DNA of 26,645 nucleotides, taken from positions 1 to 26,645 of the forward strand of contig CAZUAI010000078.1 of the NCBI GenBank assembly GCA_964617875.1. The letters are read 5' to 3'. The position numbers were made by a program, and so were the translations under genes. The first letter of the stretch is position 1, and each line of letters opens with the position of its first letter. The DNA is from CAZMVY01 sp964617875 (GTDB taxonomy: Bacteria > Planctomycetota > Phycisphaerae > UBA1845 > PWPN01). Positions 1 to 8,116 of the stretch are shown one piece after another. The notes under the pieces are model-generated. The model worked only from the letters and a program-made list of their open reading frames with translations, had not been told where the DNA came from and did not search any database.

Positions 1-79
1 CATCCGTACGATCTTCGCTCGTGCGAGGTGCGGATTATGCAACTTGGGGGTACACTCCGGTTTTTCGAGGTGAACCGTC

Positions 80-3000
80 ATGCCGATGCGTCGTTTGTCG
101 TGGGGTGTCCTGTGCCTGATGGCCGCGTTGGATCCCCGGTCCGCCTTCGCCGAGGGCCATGCCGCGATTCTGCACGAGCCGGACATGGCCGTACGGGGCG
201 CGGCGACGTCCCCCGCCGTCATGGCGGCAATCCTTGAGCAGGCCGGGATTCACGCAGAACTCCTCTCGGCCGACCGGCTCGCCGATCCCCAGGTGCTCAA
301 TGCCTCCGCATTTGATCTCCTCGTACTGCCGGCAGGGCAGAGTTACCCTGTGCCGGCCCGCGAGGCGATCATCGCGTTCCTCCGGGCGGGCGGCGGCCTA
401 ATGGCCACCGGCGGCTATGCGTTCAACCACCCAATGCGCAAGGAGGGCGATCGCTGGATCTCGGAGGCCGACGCTGCCAGAGACCGGCTGGACCGCGCGA
501 CCCGCAAGGAGGCGAACCTCCTTGCCAACGGCGACTTTGAATCGGGGCAACCGTCGTCGGGACCGACCGGCCGCCCGCCCGGGCAGTGGGTGCTTGATTC
601 GCCGGGCTGCATGATCGACGGCGTGGAGCGGCACGAGGGGCGATACGCGGCCAGGGTCGTCGTAGACCCTGCGAATCCCGCCGGCGGCGGCAGGTTCCGG
701 CAGGAGATTCGCGCGAAAGCGGGCAACGAATACCGCGTCTCCGGTTGGCTGAAGGCGTCGCAGGTCAACGAAAGCGGTTATGCCTACATCGCCGTCTACC
801 AATGCGGTCCCCAGGACAAGCTGGTCGCGTTCCGGGACTTTGCCGTCGCCCGCGGTACGGCGGACTGGACTCTCCACAGCTTCACGTTCAAGGCCGAGCC
901 GGGCACCGAACGCTTATCGGTCCGGTTCGGGCTCTACAACGCGAGCGGCACGGGCTGGTTCGACGACATCCGCCTGTCGGACATCACCGGCCTTTCGCTC
1001 AAGCCGCTCAACACCGCGATCGGCAAGCCGCTGGACGGCCTCGTCGTGTTGCCCGAGCAGATCGGGATTTTCGATGCGTCGTTTCCGCTCCGGCGGGCGT
1101 GCCGGGTCCGTGCCGCCCCCGGGCAGCACATGTTCCGCGAACCTGTGGAGTTGCAAGGGGCGATCGACGGGTGGGCGGCTTCCGGCGTGGTCGGCGATCG
1201 CAGCGCCCGCTGGATTCCGCTTCTGCAGACGTACGACCGCTACGATCGTCCGCGCGGCGCCGCCGGGGCGATGCTGCTGAACTACGCCGGCTTCTACGCC
1301 GGTTCGTGCTGGGCGTACTTCGGCGTCGAGAATGTGGATCTCTTCCGCGATCCCGCCGGCCCCGCGGCGAAAGGACTGCAGAACGTCGCCCGCTTCCTCC
1401 TCCGCAAGACATTTCTGCGGGACATCGCCACCGATCACCGCCTCTACCGCCCCGGGGAATGCGTGAAGGCGCAGGTCCTGGTGGATAATCGCGGCGCACG
1501 CCCGCAGCGTGTCCGTGTGCGGTTCGATCTCGGGCCGGTCGGAGGCGGCAAGCCCGCCACGTCCGTTGTGCGGGAGTTGGACGTACAGCCGCGCACGGCC
1601 GAACGGGCCGAGGCGGTCTTCGACACAGTGCCGGCCGGGCCCGATCTCGTGCAGGTCACGGCCACGTTGAGCGGCGACGACGGCCTGATGGACGAGATGA
1701 CCACCGGGTTCGTCGTTGAACGGGCGGATGTGCTGAAGGCCGGCCCGGAGCTGCGCTTCGCGGACAACTATTTTACGCTGAACGGCCGTCCGACGTTTCT
1801 TTTCGGCACCGACACATACGCCTACACGTACAAGTCCGCCCACGAAAACCCGCTGACCTGGGCGGAGGAACACAGGCACGGCCGCGACATCGGCATGAAC
1901 CTCTACGAGAACCTCCAGTACGTCAGGCCCGACTGGCAGATGGGCGAGGAGGACTGGCGGGACTTCCGCGCCATGGCCCAGCTCACGCAGAAGCACCGTC
2001 TCGTCTTCATGCCCGGCATGCTCATCGGCCACAACGTTGCGATCGGCGACGACCGCCTGCGGAAACAAAGCGACCTCTGTGCCGCCTACGCGGCCCGGCT
2101 CAAGGACGTGCCCGGCCTGCTCTACTACGTCAACGGCGACTACCAGATGAACCTCGGCGACCACCCGGAGGAGGTTCGCACGCTCTGGAACCGTTGGCTC
2201 AAGGATCGCTATGGCACGGCCGACAGGCTGCGAAACGCGTGGGGGGCCGCTGCCGTCGCGGCCGAGATCGGCAAGCTCGACTTCTGGCCGCCGAACAGCG
2301 GACGGTGGGACGATGTTGCCATCGTCGATCGCCTGCGATTCCAGAACTGGCTCACCCGCCGGTGGAACGAGGCCCACGTCGCCGCCGTGCGGTCGCACGA
2401 CCGCGAGCATCCGATCACGTCGGAGTACTACCAGATCGGCTGGGGCGGCATGGACCTCATGCAGACGATCGACGGGCAGGACGTCGCCAACATCGGCTTC
2501 TTCGCCGGGCCGGAAGAGGATCTCGACATTCTCCCGCTCAAGATCCGATACAACGATTTTCGCGCCCGCGGCAAGGGTGTCGCCCTCGGCGAGTACGGCG
2601 TCAAGACGCACCCGGCGTGGTCGCTCGAGAACGGCGCGACCGACTACCACATCGTGCGCACGGAGGAGCAACAGAGGCAGCTTTTTCTCGCCGTCGCCCA
2701 CTACGCCCTCGGCCTCGGGGCGTGCAAGGTGCAGAACTGGTGCCTCCGTGACGCCCAGAACTCCGTCTTTCCGTGGGGGCTCTTCCACCCGAACCAGTTC
2801 ATTCCGAAGGACGTTGCGTACGTCCACCGCAACCTGTCGTTCCTGTGGCGCTTCTTCTCGCCCCGGTATCTGGCGCCGGCGCTCACCGTCTGCGTACCGA
2901 ACAACCTGCGCGTCGGCAACCACGAGACCGTCGGCCGCACCGTCGCGGACAACACGTTCGCTGCGCTGCTGTCGCTGCACATGGATTTCAACGTGATCGA

Positions 3001-4078
3001 CGACGACCACCTCGACCGGATCCCGCCCGATACGAAGGTGATGATCTACCCGTCGCCGTTCGCGCTCTCGGACGAGACGTACAACCGGCTCCTGGCCTGG
3101 GTCCGCGCCGGCGGCAAGCTCCTCGTGACCGGCGACATCTCCTACGACGAGAACCGCCGTCGCACGCGCACCGCGCGATTGAAGGAGCTGTGCGGCGTCG
3201 AGTTCGTGCGGGAGAACTATCCGGGCATCTGGCGTCCCTCGTCACAGGCGATGTCGCCGCGGGCCGTTCTGCAATCCACGTCGGCGCCGCTGCCGACCGC
3301 AAGCACCTTCCCTTGCATTGAGGTCAAGATCGTGGCAGCCAGGCCGGCTGCCCCCGGCATACAACCGGCGTTGCTGGTGCACGACACGGGGAACGGACGA
3401 GTCGTGTACTTTGCCGATCCCATCGAGCTGGCGACGGGCGAGGAGTCGGCGTCGATGCGTCAATCCGTATATCGCTCCCTGTTGGCGCTGTGCGATGCGA
3501 AAGGCCTTCCCATCGCGCCCGACGAGCCCTGGCTCCACGTGATGCGGCAAAAGACCGTGCGCGGGAATCTGCACGTGGTGTACGACTGTCGCAAGGCGGA
3601 TGGCGTTGCCGACGTAGCGCTTTCCACGGCGGCCGGTGCCGTTCGTCTTGGCGTGCGGAACCGCTACCCGGCCCTGATCGCCGTCACCGACGAGGGCAGG
3701 ATCGTCGCCGTCAACGCACATGGCAGCGCCGCCGTCCGCGAGGAGGTTGTGATGGCCGGAGCCGGGCTCAAGGCCCTGCTCTCGCTCGACGGCGAAGACC
3801 TGCGTCGGTCGAAGGCGATGCTCGTTGCGCCGTTCGAGCCGGGCTCCCTCACCCTGCCCTCGCAGGAAGGCGACCGGACGGCCGTCTTCGGCGAGTTCCG
3901 GGACGGTCAATGGACGGCGTTGGAACGAGCGATCGTCGGCGCGACGGGACGGCCGCTCGACATCGACGCGGACCGTGCGACGTGCCTGATCCTGCTGTGC
4001 GAGCGGGGCCTCGAGGCGAAATGGTCGCAGGAGCTGACACGAGCGCTGCTGCACCCGGATCGTATCAAAGGGTATTGA
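80..4078 (+). CDS. Large exported GH42-like (clan GH-A) glycosidase-type protein
   Basis: The 1332-residue product starts at an ATG 9 bases after GAGG (67-70). It opens with a short hydrophobic segment ending in AFA (about residues 1-24), a probable signal peptide. Residues about 28-115 resemble a class I amidotransferase-like/ThuA fold (LLVLPAG, GGGLMATGG). A jelly-roll, carbohydrate-binding-like stretch starts near 146 (NLLANGDFESG). From about 569 (NGRPTFLFGTDTY) a TIM-barrel domain begins, with the GH42-like signature WLKDRYGTADRLRNAWG after residue 700. Glu838 in ALGEYG fits the nucleophile. The usual Asn-Glu acid/base pair reads Asn685-Gly-Asp687 instead. A second amidotransferase-like domain lies near 1013 (KLLVTGDISYDE), as in GH42 enzymes. 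Substrate is unknown, and activity is uncertain because of the altered acid/base site. It may act on a polysaccharide outside the cytoplasm. It is probably a single-gene unit. Confidence 0.82.
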   Translation: MPMRRLSWGVLCLMAALDPRSAFAEGHAAILHEPDMAVRGAATSPAVMAAILEQAGIHAELLSADRLADPQVLNASAFDLLVLPAGQSYPVPAREAIIAFLRAGGGLMATGGYAFNHPMRKEGDRWISEADAARDRLDRATRKEANLLANGDFESGQPSSGPTGRPPGQWVLDSPGCMIDGVERHEGRYAARVVVDPANPAGGGRFRQEIRAKAGNEYRVSGWLKASQVNESGYAYIAVYQCGPQDKLVAFRDFAVARGTADWTLHSFTFKAEPGTERLSVRFGLYNASGTGWFDDIRLSDITGLSLKPLNTAIGKPLDGLVVLPEQIGIFDASFPLRRACRVRAAPGQHMFREPVELQGAIDGWAASGVVGDRSARWIPLLQTYDRYDRPRGAAGAMLLNYAGFYAGSCWAYFGVENVDLFRDPAGPAAKGLQNVARFLLRKTFLRDIATDHRLYRPGECVKAQVLVDNRGARPQRVRVRFDLGPVGGGKPATSVVRELDVQPRTAERAEAVFDTVPAGPDLVQVTATLSGDDGLMDEMTTGFVVERADVLKAGPELRFADNYFTLNGRPTFLFGTDTYAYTYKSAHENPLTWAEEHRHGRDIGMNLYENLQYVRPDWQMGEEDWRDFRAMAQLTQKHRLVFMPGMLIGHNVAIGDDRLRKQSDLCAAYAARLKDVPGLLYYVNGDYQMNLGDHPEEVRTLWNRWLKDRYGTADRLRNAWGAAAVAAEIGKLDFWPPNSGRWDDVAIVDRLRFQNWLTRRWNEAHVAAVRSHDREHPITSEYYQIGWGGMDLMQTIDGQDVANIGFFAGPEEDLDILPLKIRYNDFRARGKGVALGEYGVKTHPAWSLENGATDYHIVRTEEQQRQLFLAVAHYALGLGACKVQNWCLRDAQNSVFPWGLFHPNQFIPKDVAYVHRNLSFLWRFFSPRYLAPALTVCVPNNLRVGNHETVGRTVADNTFAALLSLHMDFNVIDDDHLDRIPPDTKVMIYPSPFALSDETYNRLLAWVRAGGKLLVTGDISYDENRRRTRTARLKELCGVEFVRENYPGIWRPSSQAMSPRAVLQSTSAPLPTASTFPCIEVKIVAARPAAPGIQPALLVHDTGNGRVVYFADPIELATGEESASMRQSVYRSLLALCDAKGLPIAPDEPWLHVMRQKTVRGNLHVVYDCRKADGVADVALSTAAGAVRLGVRNRYPALIAVTDEGRIVAVNAHGSAAVREEVVMAGAGLKALLSLDGEDLRRSKAMLVAPFEPGSLTLPSQEGDRTAVFGEFRDGQWTALERAIVGATGRPLDIDADRATCLILLCERGLEAKWSQELTRALLHPDRIKGY

Positions 4079-4082
4079 TCGC

Positions 4083-4101
4083 GCGTGCGTGCGTGCGTGC
4101 G
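4083..4101. repeat. GCGT tetranucleotide repeat
   Basis: Four perfect GCGT units plus a partial fifth lie 4 bases after the stop codon of the GH42-like gene, in the 84-bp gap between two convergent genes. Being noncoding, its length could vary between strains by slippage without effect on either protein. No function is evident. Confidence 0.75.
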
Positions 4102-4123
4102 GCGACCCGGCATCGGCGGTCGC
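4102..4123. terminator. Possible bidirectional terminator hairpin
   Basis: A 6-bp stem GCGACC/GGTCGC encloses a 10-base loop between the convergent GH42-like and permease genes, where a shared terminator is expected. No T-run follows on either strand, so intrinsic termination is weakly supported. The structure could equally be a chance GC-rich inverted repeat. Confidence 0.3.
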
Positions 4124-4162
4124 GTCCGCCGTCACAAGGAATCGAAGACAATTGCCAACGAA

Positions 4163-5725
4163 TTACGTTGTCGGCGGTTCGCCCGCCGGCGGCTCGACGT
4201 CCCCTGCCAGCGATCCGCCCGGCGAGACGCCGTGCAGGCCGATCTCCCGCGACAGGTAACGGGCGAGACGGCTGTGCGACCGGCTGTATCCGAAGTAGAT
4301 CACGAAGCCCGCGACGAGCCACGCGCCCAACCGCAGCCAGTTCTCCCACGGGAGCGAAAACATCAGCAGCATGCACAGGGCGATGCCGCTGATCGCCACG
4401 AACGTGACGCACGGGGTCTTGAACGGCCGGTCCGCGTCCGGATGCGTCCGGCGCATGATCAACACGGCCGCACAGACGATTACGAATGCCAGCAGCGTCC
4501 CGATGTTGACCAGATCCGCCAGCAGGTCCAGCGGCAGGAACGCCGCCATCAGGCCGACGAAGACGCCGGTGAGGATCGTGGATTTCCAGGGCGTGCGGAA
4601 TCGGTCGTGAACGGCCCCGAAGAAGCTGATCGGCAGCAGCCCATCGCGGGCCATGGCCAGCAGCACGCGGGCCTGGCTGAGCATCAGGACAAGCAGTACC
4701 GACGTGATCCCCGCGAGGGCTCCGAGGGAAACGAGGAAGTGCGCCCACCGGATTCCCTTGCGCCGGAAGGCGTCGGCGATGGGGGCCTCCTTGCTGATCT
4801 GGTCATAGGGCACCATGCCCGTGAGCACGGCGGCTACGGCGACATAAAGGGCCGTGCACACCAGGAGCGACACGATGATTCCGATCGGGACATCCCGGCG
4901 CGGGTTGCGGGCCTCCTCGCTGTGCGTGGATACGGAATCGAATCCGATGTAGGCGAAAAAGATGATGGCGGCGCCGGCCAGCATGCCCGCCGGACGCCCC
5001 TCGTGGGTGATACCGTGTATGGTATGGCCGAACAGGGTGACGCCCGTGTACCCGTACGGCGCGAAGGGCTTCCAGTTTGCGGGGTCCACATAGAACGCGC
5101 CGACCGCGATGACGATGATGACAATCGCCACCTTGATGAGGACCATGGCGGCGTTGAATGTGGCGCTTTCCTTGATGCCGATGACCAGGATCACCGTGAT
5201 GACCATGGCCACCACCAGAGCGGGCAGGTCGAGCCAGGTTCCGCTGACGCTCAGCTTGCCGACCGTCACCGCCAGGGGGGCATTCGCGACCGCCGCGGGG
5301 AGCTTCAGGTGGAGCAGCCCGAGGAACTCCTGGCAGTACTTCGACCAGCCGTGCGCGACCGTTGCCGAGGCGACGCCGTATTCGAGGATCAGGTCCCAGC
5401 CGATCACCCAGGCGAGCAGCTCGCCCAGCGTGGCGTACGCATACGTGTACGCCGAGCCGGCCACGGGGATCATCGACGCGAACTCCGCATAACACAGCGC
5501 CGCGAAGATGCACGCGATTCCGGCGACGACGAACGACAGCATCAGGGCCGGGCCGGCGCTGTCGGTTGCGGCCTTGCCCGTGATGACGAAGATCCCCGCT
5601 CCGATGATGCACCCGACGCCGAGGCTCGTAAGCTGTACGGGGCCGAGCACGCGCCGGAGCCGGTGCTCGCCCGCCATCTCCGCCAGGAGCAGTTGCAGGG
5701 GCTTCTTGGCGAAAAGCTGTTTCAT
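4163..5725 (-). CDS. APC-family amino acid permease (YfnA/CAT-like)
   Basis: This 520-residue integral membrane protein probably imports amino acids by proton symport or exchange. The start chosen (MKQLFAKKPLQ) matches the usual family N-terminus; the reading frame stays open for 41 more codons upstream, but that stretch does not look like a transporter. The first helix carries the substrate-binding glycine motif GVGCIIGAGIFVITG. About 12 or more hydrophobic segments follow, with typical family phrases such as AALCYAEFASMIPVAGSAYTYAY and FFAYIGFDSVST. Length is normal for the cationic amino acid transporter-like branch. No strong ribosome binding site precedes the start. It diverges from the glycosyltransferase gene and converges on the GH42-like gene, so it is probably transcribed alone. 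The amino acid transported cannot be read from sequence. Confidence 0.93.
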   Translation of the reverse strand: MKQLFAKKPLQLLLAEMAGEHRLRRVLGPVQLTSLGVGCIIGAGIFVITGKAATDSAGPALMLSFVVAGIACIFAALCYAEFASMIPVAGSAYTYAYATLGELLAWVIGWDLILEYGVASATVAHGWSKYCQEFLGLLHLKLPAAVANAPLAVTVGKLSVSGTWLDLPALVVAMVITVILVIGIKESATFNAAMVLIKVAIVIIVIAVGAFYVDPANWKPFAPYGYTGVTLFGHTIHGITHEGRPAGMLAGAAIIFFAYIGFDSVSTHSEEARNPRRDVPIGIIVSLLVCTALYVAVAAVLTGMVPYDQISKEAPIADAFRRKGIRWAHFLVSLGALAGITSVLLVLMLSQARVLLAMARDGLLPISFFGAVHDRFRTPWKSTILTGVFVGLMAAFLPLDLLADLVNIGTLLAFVIVCAAVLIMRRTHPDADRPFKTPCVTFVAISGIALCMLLMFSLPWENWLRLGAWLVAGFVIYFGYSRSHSRLARYLSREIGLHGVSPGGSLAGDVEPPAGEPPTT

Positions 5726-5874
5726 GGCCCAGATGATGGAGAAACCGCACGCGGAATGCAAGCCTGCAGGACGGGCGGCTTCCGTGCCAGACGCCGGGGG
5801 CGAAACGCCTGGTTGGTAGCGACACAGCGACGAGGCGGTCCCCGCCAACAGGTGAAACCGGAGGACAACCGGCC

Positions 5875-7068
5875 TTGTTCGGCGTGCTTCCTTGCGGTAG
5901 CCTGCCTCGCGTGGATCCCCGTGCGTTGACCATCGCGATCAATGACCGCCCCTTGCGGCCGCCGAAGACCGGCGTCGGACATTATGTCGAGCAACTGCTT
6001 CGCTGGTTGCCGCAGGTCGCGCCGCAGCACCGGTACCTCGGGTTCTTCACGGACGTGCTTCGCCGCACGCCGCCGCAGGTCGAGACCGCCGTCGCGGCCG
6101 GCGTTCCCGGGACGCCCGTCGATCGCCCGCCGTGGCTTGTGCGGCGGATCCTCCAGGCCGGCTATCGGATCGCGTTCCGCCTCGCCACGGGTCGCGGGCG
6201 GTGCGACCTCTACCATGAGCCGAACAACATCGCCATGCGCTGGCGCGGGCCGACCGTGACGACGGTTCACGACCTGTCCGTGATCCGCCATCCCGAATGG
6301 CACCCGGACGACCGCGTGGCCTGGTATCAGCGCGAATTCGAGCCGTCCGTGCGACAGTCATCGCATTTCATCTGTCCGTCGGAGTTCACGAAGCGTGAAC
6401 TGATGGCTCTCGCGGGCGTCGCCGCAGACCGTATCACGGTTGTTCCACTCGCGCCGCGCGAGCCCTTCTGCCCGCAGTCGTCGGCGACGGTTGCGGCGGT
6501 GCGACGGCGGCTGAGCCTGCCGGCCGAATTCCTGCTGTTTGTCGGGACGATGGAGCCGCGGAAGAACATCGACGGGCTGCTGGAGGCGTACGCGCAGCTT
6601 GACGCCGCCGGTCGACGGCGGTTTCCGCTCGTGCTGGTCGGCGCGGCGGGCTGGGGCGTCGAGGGGCTGTGGGAGCGAGCCGCCGGACTCGGCATCCAGG
6701 AGACGCTCCTGCCGCTCGGGTACGTCTCCGAGGAAGACCTTGCGGCCATCTACACCGCGGCCCGTGCGCTGGTCTGGCCGTCGTGGTACGAGGGTTTCGG
6801 GCTGCCGCCGCTGGAGTGCATGGCGTGCGGGACGGCGGTCATCACGAGCAACGCGGCGGCGCTGCCGGAGGTGGTCGGCGACGCCGGCGTGACGGTGGAT
6901 CCATCCGACACGGCGGCCCTGGCGGAGGCGATCCGCGCACTGGCCGAGGACGATTCGCGTGCGGCGGACCTCGCGGCCCGTGGTCGCGACCGCGCGGCCG
7001 CGTTCACCTGGGCACGCGCCGCCGCCGCCCACATCACGGTCTACGAGCGATGCGCGACTCAACAGTGA
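5875..7068 (+). CDS. Family 4 glycosyltransferase (GT-B fold)
   Basis: The product is a retaining sugar-nucleotide-dependent glycosyltransferase, probably cytoplasmic or membrane-associated and acting in envelope or exopolysaccharide synthesis. The N-terminal domain has the acceptor-side glycine motif RPPKTGVGHYVEQLL. The C-terminal donor domain has FVGTMEPRKNIDGLLEAY and the E-x7-E signature EGFGLPPLE, followed by ECMACGTAVI and ALPEVVGDAG. The start is uncertain. A TTG at 5875 lies 10 bases after GGAGG (5860-5864) and gives 397 residues. In-frame GTG codons at 5884 and 5911 would give a more typical N-terminus (VDPRALTIAIN) but have weaker ribosome binding sites. The 3' end overlaps the convergent hydrolase gene by 35 bp. 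No other polysaccharide synthesis gene is adjacent, so the product sugar is unknown. Confidence 0.92.
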   Translation: MFGVLPCGSLPRVDPRALTIAINDRPLRPPKTGVGHYVEQLLRWLPQVAPQHRYLGFFTDVLRRTPPQVETAVAAGVPGTPVDRPPWLVRRILQAGYRIAFRLATGRGRCDLYHEPNNIAMRWRGPTVTTVHDLSVIRHPEWHPDDRVAWYQREFEPSVRQSSHFICPSEFTKRELMALAGVAADRITVVPLAPREPFCPQSSATVAAVRRRLSLPAEFLLFVGTMEPRKNIDGLLEAYAQLDAAGRRRFPLVLVGAAGWGVEGLWERAAGLGIQETLLPLGYVSEEDLAAIYTAARALVWPSWYEGFGLPPLECMACGTAVITSNAAALPEVVGDAGVTVDPSDTAALAEAIRALAEDDSRAADLAARGRDRAAAFTWARAAAAHITVYERCATQQ

Positions 7069-7969
7069 GGAATCGCTCGATCGTCTGCCAGTATGCCTTG
7101 TCGTTGCCGCGGCCGGGAAAGTCGTTGTGGTCGCAGTCGTACTCGACGTACGTGGCCTGCGGGACGAGGGCGTGCAGCTTGCGGCCGTGCGCGACGGGGA
7201 TGATCGAGTCGCGTGTGCCGTGGAAAAGCAACAGCGGCACGTTCAGTGTCGGCAGGATGCGGTCCGTGCGAAAGGGGTGCCTGGCGAGGAAGGCCGGGCC
7301 GCCGTAGCCGCGGGCCATCGAGCCGATGCTCGTGAACGTCGATTCCAGGATCATTGCCGCCGGTCGTCGCCGGGCGGCGACTTGTGCGGCCACGCCGCCG
7401 CCGACCGACCGGCCGTGAATCACCACGCGGGCACGGTCCACGTCGGGCCGCTTCAGCGCCTCGTCGAGGAACTGCACGGCGTCGGCGACGATCGCTGTCT
7501 GCGACGGCCGGCCGGCCGATCGTCCATAACCGCGGTACTCCGGCAGCAGGACGGCAAAGCCGAGCCGGCGGTAGCCGCCGGCGATCTCGTCCTGGAAGTC
7601 GATGAGTTCGGCGTTGCCGTGAAAGTAGATCACGAGCGGAGCGGGGCGATCGGCGTTTGCGTTCGGTGCCGGCAAGAGCCATGCCTCGACCTTGCCGCCG
7701 CCGTCGGCGGGGATGGTGAGCACCGTCGTGTTGCGCGGGGCGCCGGGCATCGGTGGCGGCGCCAGATCGGCGGGGAAGAGCATCCGGTCCTGGTAGAAGT
7801 AAAGCGTTGCGTACCAGGCGACATAACCAATAACGGCTACGCGTGCGACGCGGAACCAGCAACGGCGGTACAAGGGTTTCGGTCTGCCGGGACGGGCCGC
7901 ATCGGGCGTGGCCGCGCCCGGTTGAGGTTCCCGCGTTTCGCCGTTCGTGACGGGGGCAGGGGTCTCCAT
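7034..7969 (-). CDS. Membrane-anchored alpha/beta hydrolase (BEM46/S33-like)
   Basis: The 311-residue protein has a proline-rich cytoplasmic-type N-terminus, one membrane segment (about residues 41-58) and then an alpha/beta hydrolase domain. The oxyanion region is YFHGNAEL (about 115-122). The nucleophile elbow GRSVGG places Ser188, and the triad is completed by Asp254 (GTRDSIIP) and His281 (DCDHND). This layout matches the BEM46/YfhR-type family (peptidase S33-like), whose substrates are mostly unknown. An esterase or acyl hydrolase role at the membrane is likely. The ATG start follows AAGGGTGAG at proper spacing. It diverges from the OstA-like gene across 147 bp and overlaps the glycosyltransferase tail by 35 bp. 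Confidence 0.9.
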   Translation of the reverse strand: METPAPVTNGETREPQPGAATPDAARPGRPKPLYRRCWFRVARVAVIGYVAWYATLYFYQDRMLFPADLAPPPMPGAPRNTTVLTIPADGGGKVEAWLLPAPNANADRPAPLVIYFHGNAELIDFQDEIAGGYRRLGFAVLLPEYRGYGRSAGRPSQTAIVADAVQFLDEALKRPDVDRARVVIHGRSVGGGVAAQVAARRRPAAMILESTFTSIGSMARGYGGPAFLARHPFRTDRILPTLNVPLLLFHGTRDSIIPVAHGRKLHALVPQATYVEYDCDHNDFPGRGNDKAYWQTIERFLTVESRIARRP

Positions 7970-8061
7970 GGCTCACCCTTTCGTTGACGGGCCGGATGCC
8001 GGTCGATTGCGCCCTCCACACTGGATGACACCGCTGCCGGTTCCGAGGTTCCCGACCCTGA

Positions 8062-8090
8062 TTGAATGCCGGCGCGTGTCATCGTAGCAT
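8062..8090 (+). promoter_or_regulatory. Sigma70-like promoter of the OstA-like gene
   Basis: TTGAAT (8062-8067) and TAGCAT (8085-8090) are separated by exactly 17 bases. Each matches 4 of 6 positions of the TTGACA/TATAAT consensus. Transcription would begin near 8097, leaving a leader of about 20 bases that contains the ribosome binding site GAGGGA (8105-8110) before the GTG start at 8117. This is a pattern match only. Confidence 0.42.
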
Positions 8091-8116
8091 AGCGGGCAAC
8101 GAATGAGGGATAGACC

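Noticed and set aside
1..79. A promoter for the GH42-like gene in the left edge
   Set aside because: Candidate boxes (TTCGCT and TTATGC) are 15 bases apart and match poorly. Only the ribosome binding site is clear.
914..3010. A 698-codon open frame antisense to the GH42-like gene
   Set aside because: It lies wholly inside the glycosidase coding region, has a composition typical of antisense frames (Val, Arg, Asp, His rich) and no recognisable motif.
4085..5929. A 614-codon plus-strand frame across the permease gene
   Set aside because: It is antisense to a clear membrane transporter and is rich in Asp, Arg, Gln and His without any domain.
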